From Allobacillus halotolerans (GTDB taxonomy: Bacteria > Bacillota > Bacilli > Bacillales > Alkalibacillaceae): DNA of 64,000 nt. Positions within the stretch are counted from its first letter, which is position 1. Every line of letters starts with the position of its first letter. A model generated the notes under the pieces. It saw nothing but the letters and a program-made list of their open reading frames with translations. It had not been told where the DNA came from and did no database searches. Positions 27,141-35,281 of the stretch are shown here, in pieces. The stretch is from assembly GCF_028743495.1 (NCBI RefSeq), contig NZ_CP117968.1; one strand, written 5' to 3'. Position numbers and translations under genes: made by a program.

Positions 27141-28637
27141 TTAACTACCTGTAATTTCTTCTAAAGCACGTTTTAACTGAAGGTCGTTTTCTGTTTTTTC
27201 AACTGCTTCCAAGATTAAAGTTTCTAGTTTTTCTTCAGTCTTTTCATTGATTTCACCAGTTACTTTCAAATCATGCTCTTGCTGGAAGGTTTCAACTGCA
27301 TCTGTTGTTTGCTTGTCGAAATATCCATCTGTCCGGTCCATTTCGTAACCTAAACCTTTTAGCATAATTTGAGCTTTCTCCACTTCAGCGTTATTCATAT
27401 TGTACTTCAACGGTTCTTCCGTTTGAATGAGCGTCGTGTAGAAATAATCTGGCTGTTTCACTTCGATGGTAGGTTCGACACCGACTTCATTGATCTGATT
27501 TCCATGCGGACTGAGCCAGTTCATGACCGTAATTTTCAACATGCCATCGCCTAACTCCATCGCTTGCTGTACAGTACCTTTTCCGAACGTCGTTTCACCA
27601 ATGATGTCTGACTCGACGACTTCTTTAAAGGCTGCCGCTAAAATTTCAGACGCAGATGCACTGCCTTCATTGATCAATACAGCAATCGGATAATCTTTTC
27701 TGCCTTGACCATTCGTATAATAGGCTTCACCTTTCTCGCCACGTCTTTCTGTCATGACGAACGGATCATCCGGACCGAGGAAGTTGGCTAAAATACTTTC
27801 GACTGAATCGAAAAGACCTCCTGGATTTCCGCGGACATCAATGACAAGTCCTTCAATATTTTCTTCATCTTCTAATTTTAATAATTGGTCGTTAAACTCT
27901 TTTGCCGTTCCTTCACCGAATGAACGGATTTCCAGAACCCCGACTTTCTTGCCATCCTGTTCCATCACATCAGAATAAACGGTCGTAAGCGGGATGGTAT
28001 CTCTCGTGATCGTAATTTCAATCGTTTCTTCGTTGCCTGGACGATCGATTGTGAGGACGACATCTGTTCCTTTTTCACCACGAATGAGCGAAGTCGCTTC
28101 ATAAACCGTGTAGTCCTCAACCGATTCACCATCCACCTCAATCACTCGGTCGTTCGGCCGGATGCCTGCCTCTTCAGCAGGGGAGCCTTTCAATGGCGCA
28201 ATGATGGTAATATGCTCATTACGTTTGGTAACTTCAGCACCTATACCTTCAAAGCTCGACTCCAACGATTGATTAAACTGCTTCGTCATCTCGGCATCCA
28301 AGTATTCACTATAAGGATCATCCAATTTACTGACCATCCCTTCGATGGCCCCGTTCACGAGCTCTTGGCGTTCCACTTTGTTGACGAAATTAGCTTGAAT
28401 CAGATCAATCGCCCGGTCCAGTGATTGAAATTCGGCCGGTGTTTCCGCTTTTTCAGACTTCGATTCTTCGTCCTGATCATTCTTTGAATCAGTCTCTACT
28501 TTTCCATCTGTTTCTTCCTGTGTTTCCTGGTCACTAGCTGTTGTATCCATCGCTTGCATCGTCAACCCCGTTGCGACGCCACCGATGAGCAGAGCGATCA
28601 AGATCATGCTTATAAACAACTTTTTACTGATATTCAT
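27141..28637 (-). CDS. ctpB: Carboxy-terminal processing serine protease CtpB
   Basis: 498 aa. Signal anchor at residues 8-30, an acidic linker, a PDZ domain near 125-200 (GIGAEVTKRNEHITIIAPLKGSPAEEAGI), the S41 peptidase core with the catalytic Ser region NEGSASASE at 323-331 and the Lys in FGKGTVQ (353), and a C-terminal peptidoglycan-binding domain near 410-470 (IMLKGLGYEMDRTDGYFDKQT). In B. subtilis CtpB cleaves SpoIVFA to trigger SigmaK; here the ftsEX neighbourhood is the same. Start ATG 28637 has GAGGTG. Confidence 0.92.
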   Translation of the reverse strand: MNISKKLFISMILIALLIGGVATGLTMQAMDTTASDQETQEETDGKVETDSKNDQDEESKSEKAETPAEFQSLDRAIDLIQANFVNKVERQELVNGAIEGMVSKLDDPYSEYLDAEMTKQFNQSLESSFEGIGAEVTKRNEHITIIAPLKGSPAEEAGIRPNDRVIEVDGESVEDYTVYEATSLIRGEKGTDVVLTIDRPGNEETIEITITRDTIPLTTVYSDVMEQDGKKVGVLEIRSFGEGTAKEFNDQLLKLEDEENIEGLVIDVRGNPGGLFDSVESILANFLGPDDPFVMTERRGEKGEAYYTNGQGRKDYPIAVLINEGSASASEILAAAFKEVVESDIIGETTFGKGTVQQAMELGDGMLKITVMNWLSPHGNQINEVGVEPTIEVKQPDYFYTTLIQTEEPLKYNMNNAEVEKAQIMLKGLGYEMDRTDGYFDKQTTDAVETFQQEHDLKVTGEINEKTEEKLETLILEAVEKTENDLQLKRALEEITGS

Positions 28638-28737
28638 TTGGTCACCTCAAAACAAGAAAGTTTGTCCAATTTCACTATGTATCGATTTTAACACCGATAT
28701 ATGATTCGAAGACGAGGCTTCATTTCGCAACGTCTAT

Positions 28738-28781
28738 AAAAATAGATAAAAGCATCACACAAACTGTGTAATGCTTTTATC
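28738..28781 (-). terminator. Intrinsic terminator of ftsEX-M23 operon
   Basis: GATAAAAGCAT pairs with ATGCTTTTATC, followed by TATTTTTATAG on the minus strand; 37 bp past the M23 gene stop. Confidence 0.8.
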
Positions 28782-28817
28782 GTACTATAGGTCATCTCAT
28801 CCGTAAATGAGAAAAAC

Positions 28818-30338
28818 TTATCTGATTCCGAAACTTGCTGGATTTACTGCATTACTCTTAGAGTAATTCCATCCGCCTCGGTGAATTTCGAAGTGTAAAT
28901 GCTGACCGAATGATTGTCCTGTGTTCCCCATGTTTCCTAAGTATTGTCCTTGGCTTACTGTTTGACCAGTAGAGACCGCTCGATTTCTCATATGTGCATA
29001 AACAGTCGTATACTTCTGTCCTTTAATGATATGAGAAACAAACACGACATTTCCGTAACTGCTGGAGAAATAAGAACGACTTACAATTCCTGAAGCAGCG
29101 GCTTTGACTGGCACCGTTCCACCTTGTGCGATATCTACACCTGGGTGGTATGAAGAACATCCACTACAACTTCTGTGACCGAATCCAGAAGAAATATAAC
29201 CTGCTGCAGGTTTGATGAAACCACTGGAAGAAGTCGTTTGTTCAATTTCAGGACTTCCTGAATCGTTGTTGGATGAACCTGAATTGTTTGAACTTGAATT
29301 ATTTGAGCTTGAGTTTGAGTTATTCTGTTTCTCTTTTCTTTTTCGTTCTTCTTCTTTTTGTTGCGCGATGAGTTTGTCAAAAGCAGATTTCTGGCTTCGA
29401 AGGTTTTCTTCTTTTTCAGACAAGCTCATTTGGTGATTATGTGCTTCTTCTTCTTGCTTTTCTAACTTCGCCATTTGTGTATCTTTCATGCCAAGTTGGT
29501 CTTCCAACTTCACAAACAGGTTGTCCAGTTTGGATTTCTCAGCAGCTAAAGAAGCTTTTTGAGATTCTAACTGTTTCTTTTCAGAAGCGACTTGATCGCG
29601 TTGTGCCGTTACAGTCTCTTTATCTTTTTCAACTTGTACTTTATTTTCTTCGACTTTTGTTTTATTTTCTTCGACTTGTTGTTTATTGTTCTCCAAGTCT
29701 ATTTTCTCTTGGATATGTGTTTCTAGAATTTGATTGTCTTGTTCCATGATTTTATTGACAGCGACGGTCCGGTTAATAAAATCACCAAAGTTTTTCGATC
29801 CTAAAATCACTTCTAAGTATTGGATGTCTCCTCCATTTTTTTGCAGACTACGTAAACGATTTTTCAATAAATCTTCACGCTTCTCAATACTCGCTTCTTG
29901 TTCTTTAATTTCTTCTTTGAGTTGTTTGATTTCTTCTTTCAACTGTTTAATTTCATCTTGGAGTTCTTTAATTTTTGTTTCTAGTGTATTGATTTCTGCA
30001 TTTAATTCATCGATTTCACTTTGTTTCGTATTAATTTGGCTTTCTTTCTTTTCTAGCTCTTTAATTTTTTTATCAATCTGGCTCTGTGTATTCGATGCTT
30101 TTTCATCCAGTTTATTGATTTCACTTTGTGTATTTTTCTGTTTTTGTTTAATTTCATTCAAGCGATCTTTCGCTTCATCCAGATCACTTTTAACTTCTTT
30201 GTGCTTCTGATTCACCTGGCTTTTCTCTTTCTGTAAGTCACCGATACTTTTTGCACTGACATCTGCTACTGCTGTTAGTTGAAAAATTCCTATGAACAAA
30301 ATTGCTGCTAAGAATAGTTTTACCGTTTTTTTTCCCAA
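28818..30338 (-). CDS. Murein hydrolase, coiled-coil plus M23 (LytM) domain, EnvC-like
   Basis: 506 aa from TTG 30338, preceded by AAAGGGGAAC. A signal peptide (VKLFLAAILFIGIFQLTAVADVSAK) is followed by ~300 residues of Lys/Glu/Gln coiled coil, a Ser/Asn-rich linker near 350-375 and a C-terminal M23 domain. The zinc ligands are intact: HPGVD (His and Asp) and HLHFEIH (HxH), so unlike E. coli EnvC it should be catalytic. FtsEX activates such proteins at the septum or side wall (CwlO in B. subtilis, PcsB in streptococci). The gene follows ftsX by ~65 bp. Confidence 0.88.
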   Translation of the reverse strand: MGKKTVKLFLAAILFIGIFQLTAVADVSAKSIGDLQKEKSQVNQKHKEVKSDLDEAKDRLNEIKQKQKNTQSEINKLDEKASNTQSQIDKKIKELEKKESQINTKQSEIDELNAEINTLETKIKELQDEIKQLKEEIKQLKEEIKEQEASIEKREDLLKNRLRSLQKNGGDIQYLEVILGSKNFGDFINRTVAVNKIMEQDNQILETHIQEKIDLENNKQQVEENKTKVEENKVQVEKDKETVTAQRDQVASEKKQLESQKASLAAEKSKLDNLFVKLEDQLGMKDTQMAKLEKQEEEAHNHQMSLSEKEENLRSQKSAFDKLIAQQKEEERKRKEKQNNSNSSSNNSSSNNSGSSNNDSGSPEIEQTTSSSGFIKPAAGYISSGFGHRSCSGCSSYHPGVDIAQGGTVPVKAAASGIVSRSYFSSSYGNVVFVSHIIKGQKYTTVYAHMRNRAVSTGQTVSQGQYLGNMGNTGQSFGQHLHFEIHRGGWNYSKSNAVNPASFGIR

Positions 30339-30419
30339 CTTTTGTTCCCCTTTCAAATCTTTAAAAGATTAGTAGATTTGTTTGCTGTCTTTCTCTAGCG
30401 ATGCTTGTATGATGGTTTT

Positions 30420-31313
30420 CTATACGCGCAAAAACTTACGAACGCTCATGACGCTTCCCCAAATACCGATGACAACGCCAATTCCAAGTAATATTCCTGA
30501 GATTTGCCAAATGAATGGATTCGCCGGTAATAATTCAAAGAATGGAATCGGAATTTCATCTGCGAATTGATTGTAAAGATAGTAATATCCACCAGCTACA
30601 ACAGCTATCGGAATAATCGATCCAAGAACGCCCATCAAGGCACCTTCAACGAAAAATGGCCAACGAATGAAACTGTTTTTCGCTCCGACAAGCTTCATAA
30701 TGCCGATTTCTGTCTGACGTGCGATAATCGTCATTTTAATCGTATTGGAAATAAGGAAAATCGCTGTCAACAGTAGTGCGCCGATGAAGATAATTCCAAT
30801 CCATCTTGCAATGTCATTGAAGGCGATTAAACGATCGACGACATCTTTCATGTAATTGACTTCTTCTACGTTATCCATTTGTTCAATTTGATTAGCAACG
30901 CCTGCCAACTGCTCTGGTTCATACGTTTTTATATTAAAAGCGTCATTCAATGGGTTGAATTGTTCAAATAGCTCCCATTGATCGCCGGATTCACCCATAT
31001 CGGAGATGAGCCCTTCCAGTTCATCTTCTTTTGATGAAAATTCCATCTCACTAATATCTGAGATTTCATTGATTTGTTTTTCCAATGCTTGAATGTCTTG
31101 GTCTTCAGCAGTTCTTTCTACGTAAACTTTCATCTGTGCTTCATTTTCAATGTTCTCAGCCAGCTGATTTAGGTTAAACATTAATGCGAGGAAAATCCCG
31201 ACCAACACTAACGTTGTCGTTACCGCACCAACTGACGCTACCGTCATCCAACTGTTTCTGACTATATTTTTCGTGCCCTCTCGCACGTGTCTTCTCATTG
31301 TACTAAGCTTCAT
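30420..31313 (-). CDS. ftsX: Cell-division ABC transporter permease FtsX
   Basis: 297 aa. One N-terminal membrane helix, a large extracellular loop (residues ~50-165) and three C-terminal helices, the FtsX topology. Conserved start RRHVREGTKNIVRNSWMTVASVGAVT. It works with FtsE to control peptidoglycan hydrolases across the membrane. It overlaps the ftsE end by 11 nt, so translation is coupled. Confidence 0.95.
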   Translation of the reverse strand: MKLSTMRRHVREGTKNIVRNSWMTVASVGAVTTTLVLVGIFLALMFNLNQLAENIENEAQMKVYVERTAEDQDIQALEKQINEISDISEMEFSSKEDELEGLISDMGESGDQWELFEQFNPLNDAFNIKTYEPEQLAGVANQIEQMDNVEEVNYMKDVVDRLIAFNDIARWIGIIFIGALLLTAIFLISNTIKMTIIARQTEIGIMKLVGAKNSFIRWPFFVEGALMGVLGSIIPIAVVAGGYYYLYNQFADEIPIPFFELLPANPFIWQISGILLGIGVVIGIWGSVMSVRKFLRV

Positions 31314-31989
31314 AACCGTATTCCCCTCGGTGCTCGTCTCTCACTATTTGACCGTTTTCCATAGCGATGACTCTTTTTCTAAGTTTGTTTACGATTTCCT
31401 GACTGTGAGTCGCCATAACGATTGTCGTTCCTCGTGTATTGATCTCTTCAAAAATTCGCATGATTTCCCAAGAAGTTTCAGGGTCCAAGTTTCCTGTTGG
31501 CTCATCAGCAATGACAATCTTTGGATTGTTGACAATTGCCCGGGCAATCGCAACTCGTTGTTGTTCCCCACCTGATAACTGGTTTGGAAGGAATCTTGCT
31601 TTTTGCTTCAACCCGACCATTTCCAATACTTCGAGTACACGCTTGTTAATTTTCTTTGGATTTTCTTCAATAACTTCCAACGCAAAAGCGACATTTTCAA
31701 ACGCTGTCAAACGAGGAAGTAATTTAAAGTCTTGGAAGATGACGCCGATATCGCGTCGTAAGAACGGAACGTCCTTCAATTTCATGTCGGTCACATTCTT
31801 ACCTTCAATCAAGACTTCACCTTTTGTGGCTAGCTCTTCGCGGTACATCATTTTAATAAATGAACTTTTCCCAGCACCACTCGCCCCTACAATATAAACG
31901 AATTCACCTGCATCTATATTTACGGTTAAACCGTCAACGGCCATAACGCCGTGGCTATATTCTTTATAAACATTTTTCATCTCTATCAT
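31303..31989 (-). CDS. ftsE: Cell-division ATP-binding protein FtsE
   Basis: 228 aa from ATG 31989 (MIEMKNVYKEY), chosen because Bacillus FtsE begins there; the open frame reaches 32001, where a GTG sits only 3 nt from AGGGGG. Walker A GASGAGKSS, ABC signature LSGGEQQR, Walker B IVIADEPTGNLD and H-loop MATHSQ are all present. It powers FtsX. Confidence 0.95.
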   Translation of the reverse strand: MIEMKNVYKEYSHGVMAVDGLTVNIDAGEFVYIVGASGAGKSSFIKMMYREELATKGEVLIEGKNVTDMKLKDVPFLRRDIGVIFQDFKLLPRLTAFENVAFALEVIEENPKKINKRVLEVLEMVGLKQKARFLPNQLSGGEQQRVAIARAIVNNPKIVIADEPTGNLDPETSWEIMRIFEEINTRGTTIVMATHSQEIVNKLRKRVIAMENGQIVRDEHRGEYGYEA

Positions 31990-32384
31990 AATAAGTAACA
32001 CGATCCCCCTAGGATGTTTTTCGTTAGCTGTCGATTCTATGTGTTTTTTCTATCATTATAGGAAATCTAGTAGATTGGTCGTTTGATTTGTTTCAGGACA
32101 ACCAACTAACTCTTAATTCAAAACCTATTATAACATCATTCGGCATAAATTTTACCCTTTTTAATATTACATTTTCATTTCAAAGTCATGTCTACAATCG
32201 TATTTACTAGGAGATTTGTCTCTTCTTTACGATTAACTCACTGTCTTTTGATATATATCGACCAGATTCCCTCTTTCTTTACATCAATTTTTCTGAATGA
32301 ATCATTCAAATTACCTAAACATAATGTGGTGATAGGTCAAATGGAACAATTTAAATAGAAATAGAGTAGAAAGTTGAGGGGGTG
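31990..32384. other. AT-rich gap upstream of ftsE
   Basis: About 390 bp, AT-rich and without a supportable gene. It must hold the ftsE promoter, but no pair of -35/-10 boxes stands out enough to report. Confidence 0.5.
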
Positions 32385-32387
32385 ATT

Positions 32388-32552
32388 AACACTGAAGGAT
32401 GGATTTTTAACACTGAAGGTGGGTGAGTTAACACTGAAGATTGGGGAAATAACACTGAAGAAATGTGAATCAACACTGAAGGTCTAGGATTTAGCACTGA
32501 AGGTAGAGCAATTAACACTGAAGATCACACGATTAACACTGAAGATTCACAA
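32388..32552. repeat. 21-bp array D (core AACACTGAAG)
   Basis: Eight cores start at 32388, 32409, 32430, 32451, 32472, 32493, 32514 and 32535: exactly 21 bp each time. The 10-nt core is kept (one copy reads AGCACTGAAG) while the 11 nt between cores differ in every unit. The core contains in-phase TAA and TGA, so the array is not coding. It lies 11 bp beyond the cccB terminator. Confidence 0.95.
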
Positions 32553-32562
32553 GCGTATCCAA

Positions 32563-32597
32563 CAAAAAACTACCCCATCCATTTTAGATGAGGTAGC
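32563..32597 (-). terminator. Intrinsic terminator of cccB
   Basis: CTACCTCATC pairs with GGATGGGGTAG, followed by six T on the minus strand. Confidence 0.87.
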
Positions 32598-32619
32598 TTG
32601 TTCAATACATCCATTCAAT

Positions 32620-32955
32620 TTACTGTTGAACTAACCAATCAGCGATTTCTTCTGCATCGCCTTGTTCAACGTTTTGTGCTGGCATTGAACCTTTACCGTT
32701 TTGAATGATGTCTACGATTTCACTTGCATCGTAGTCATCTCCAACGTTTTCTAGAGATGGACCTGCTCCACCGGATAGGTCACCGCCGTGGCAAGATGCA
32801 CAGTTTTGCTGGTAGAGCTCTTCACCTGCGCCAGTGTCGCCACCGCCAGATGCTGATTCTTCTCCACCGCCGTCTCCGCCACCGTCATCGCCGCCACCAC
32901 AGGCAGCTAAGACAAGCATTCCACCAAAGATTGCAGTGAGTAACTTTTTCTTCAT
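32620..32955 (-). CDS. cccB: Lipoprotein cytochrome c551
   Basis: 111 aa from ATG 32955, which has GAGGAGG upstream. A type II signal peptide with lipobox LAAC anchors it to the outer face of the membrane; a Gly/Asp/Ser linker follows (GGGDDGGGDGGGEE). The haem c motif CASCH is in the second third and the axial Met is probably in GKGSMPAQ. It carries electrons on the outside of the membrane. Adjacent to prfB and ftsE as in B. subtilis. Confidence 0.92.
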   Translation of the reverse strand: MKKKLLTAIFGGMLVLAACGGGDDGGGDGGGEESASGGGDTGAGEELYQQNCASCHGGDLSGGAGPSLENVGDDYDASEIVDIIQNGKGSMPAQNVEQGDAEEIADWLVQQ

Positions 32956-33009
32956 GTTTGTTGACCTCCTCATTATGTTTGTTTGTATGTTTCCCTAAAC
33001 ATCCAAAAG

Positions 33010-34111
33010 TTAATCAACTTTTGAACGTAAATAGGCATCAATAAATGAATCTAACTCTCCATCCATGACGGCTTGAGTATTGCCGTTCTCAAGGTTCGTA
33101 CGATGGTCTTTCACCATGTTGTACGGATGGAACACGTAAGAACGGATTTGACTGCCCCAGCCAATTTCCTTCTGTTCTCCTCGAATTTCATCCATTTCTC
33201 GTTGTTGTTTTTCAATTTCCAATTGGTATAGTTTCGATTTTAACATTTTCATCGCTTGTTCGCGGTTTTTGATTTGAGACCGTTCCGACTGGCAAGTAAC
33301 AACAGTACCTGTCGGCTCGTGTGTAATCCGGACGGCTGAGTCGGATGTGTTGACGTGCTGGCCACCGGCACCACTCGAACGGTACGTATCAATGCGCAAT
33401 TCCTCTGACTTCACATCAATTTCAACATCTCCGGAAAATTCCGGGACGACTTCACATGATGCGAATGAAGTATGTCTTCTGCCTGAGGAGTCAAACGGTG
33501 AGATCCGCACTAGTCGGTGTACACCTTTTTCAGCTTTTAAGTAACCATAAGCATTATGCCCTTTGATTAAGAGCGTAACACTTTTAACGCCTGCTTCATC
33601 TCCGGGTAAATAATCCATCGTATCGACTTTAAAACCTTTTTTCTCAGCATATCGCGTATACATCCGGAGTAACATCTCTGCCCAATCTTGAGACTCAGTT
33701 CCACCGGCACCCGAATGGATCTCTAAAATGGCGTTATTTTTATCGTAAGGCTCACTCAGTAAAATTTCAAGTTCGAAGCTGTCGAGCTCCTTCGAAAAAT
33801 GTTGAATGCTTTCATGTAAATCATCAAAAAGCTCTTGATCATTTTCTTCTTTGATTAATTCATAGGAAACATCGAGATTTTCAAGTTCCTCTGAAAGCTT
33901 ATCGAGCTCTTGAACCGTTTTTTTTAGGCCATTCATTTCATCAATCACTTGCTGGGCGTTATCTTGATCGTCCCAGAAGCCTGGTTCAGTCATTTGGATT
34001 TCTAACTCTTCAATGCGTTTACGCTTTTCAGGTAAGTCAAAGTGACCTCCTAAAGTTTTCTAAAGTCTCATTCATTTTATCGATTTTCTGTTTGATTTCT
34101 GTTAAATCCAT
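33010..34111 (-). CDS. prfB: Peptide chain release factor 2 (programmed +1 frameshift)
   Basis: Begins at ATG 34111 (MDLTEIKQKIDKMNETLENF), reaches the in-frame TGA at 34037-34039 after 24 codons, and continues in the +1 frame to 33010 for ~340 more codons. The GGQ motif (SSGAGGQHVNTSDSAVRI) that triggers hydrolysis is present, and the codon-recognition tripeptide region is that of RF2. Release factor 2 reads TGA and TAA, so its own shortage promotes the frameshift (autoregulation). A plain ORF search shows only the second part. Confidence 0.97.
34037..34051 (-). promoter_or_regulatory. prfB +1 frameshift site
   Basis: AGGAGG (34046-34051) acts as an internal Shine-Dalgarno element, then TCA and CTT TGA C. 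This is the canonical prfB arrangement in which CTT slips to TTT at the TGA. Confidence 0.95.
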
Positions 34112-34288
34112 ACTTTCACCTCTGTTGATTATTGTTTACATTTACCCGTATTATAACACGACTAAACAAAACTAAAACTGAACAATTCGTTACAGATGGT
34201 TGGATTTCCCAGTCAATTCATTAAAAATAGTGCCTTACACCTAGAGGTTTTGCAACTTGAGTTTATTTTATTTACGATTCAACGCAAA

Positions 34289-35219
34289 ATTTGTGTGACT
34301 TATTGTGTGGATTTGCGACCAATATTCGGATATATGCGCCGGCTAGATGTAGATATGCACCTTTTTTTTCGTGAGTTAGGAATGTTTTGCGCTCTATTCA
34401 GTTTTATTTGAGACCAATGGAACCGGATATGCGCCCGACTAGAAGACTTATGCTACCAAATTTCGGATATATGCGCCCTATTGTACGATTTATGTGACCA
34501 AAATGAAAAAATATGCCCTCAAACCAACAACATCAGTGATAATCCAACTAAAGATGAGTCATCAGCTACATTAAGCAAAATACCAGTAAGCCCTCAACAT
34601 ATTCAGTATGTTATGCGCCCTATTCAGTTTTATTTGAGACCAATGGAACCGGATATGCACCCGACTAGAAGACTTATGCTACCAAATTTCGAATATATGC
34701 GCCCTATCGTACGATTTATGCGACCAAAATGAAAAAATATGCTCCCTAACCAATAACATCAGTGATCAATCCAAATAAAGATGAGTCATCAGCTACATTA
34801 AGCAAAATACCAGTAAGCCCTCAGCATATTCAGTATGTTATACGCCCTATTCAGTTTTATTTGAGACCAATGGACTCGGATATGCGCCCGACTAGAAGAC
34901 TTATGCTACCAAACTTCAGATATATGCACCCTATCGTACGATTTATGTGACCAAAATGAAAAAATATGCCCTCAAACCAACAACATCAGTGATAATCCAA
35001 ATAAAGATAAGTCATCAGCTACATTAAGCAAAATGACCAGTAAGCCTTCATCATCTTCAGTATGTTATGCGCCCTATTCAGTTTTATTTGAGACCAATGG
35101 ACTCGGATATGCGCCCGACTAGAAGACTTATGCTACCAAATTTCGAATATATGCACCCTATCGTACGATTTATGCGACCAAAATGAAAAAATATGCTCCC
35201 TAACCAATAACATCAGTGA
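34289..35219. repeat. 21-bp array E (core WTATGNGMCC) within 227-bp higher-order repeats
   Basis: Cores such as ATATGCGCCC, TTATGCTACC, TTATGTGACC and ATTTGAGACC follow one another every 21 bp in runs of seven (147 bp), separated by ~80 bp of non-array sequence (CATCAGTGAT... to ...CAGTATG). The whole composite is repeated at 34394, 34620, 34847 and 35074, that is, 226, 227 and 227 bp apart; the last copy is partial. A looser stretch with the same core precedes it from 34289. It lies between prfB and the secA terminator. Confidence 0.92.
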
Positions 35220-35228
35220 TCAATCCAA

Positions 35229-35264
35229 ATAAAAAAAGTCGAAAAGCTGGGAAACCAGCTTTTC
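35229..35264 (-). terminator. Intrinsic terminator of secA
   Basis: The perfect stem GAAAAGCTGG / CCAGCTTTTC, then seven T within ten bases on the minus strand. Confidence 0.9.
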
Positions 35265-35281
35265 AACCTTTTAGCATTTCA

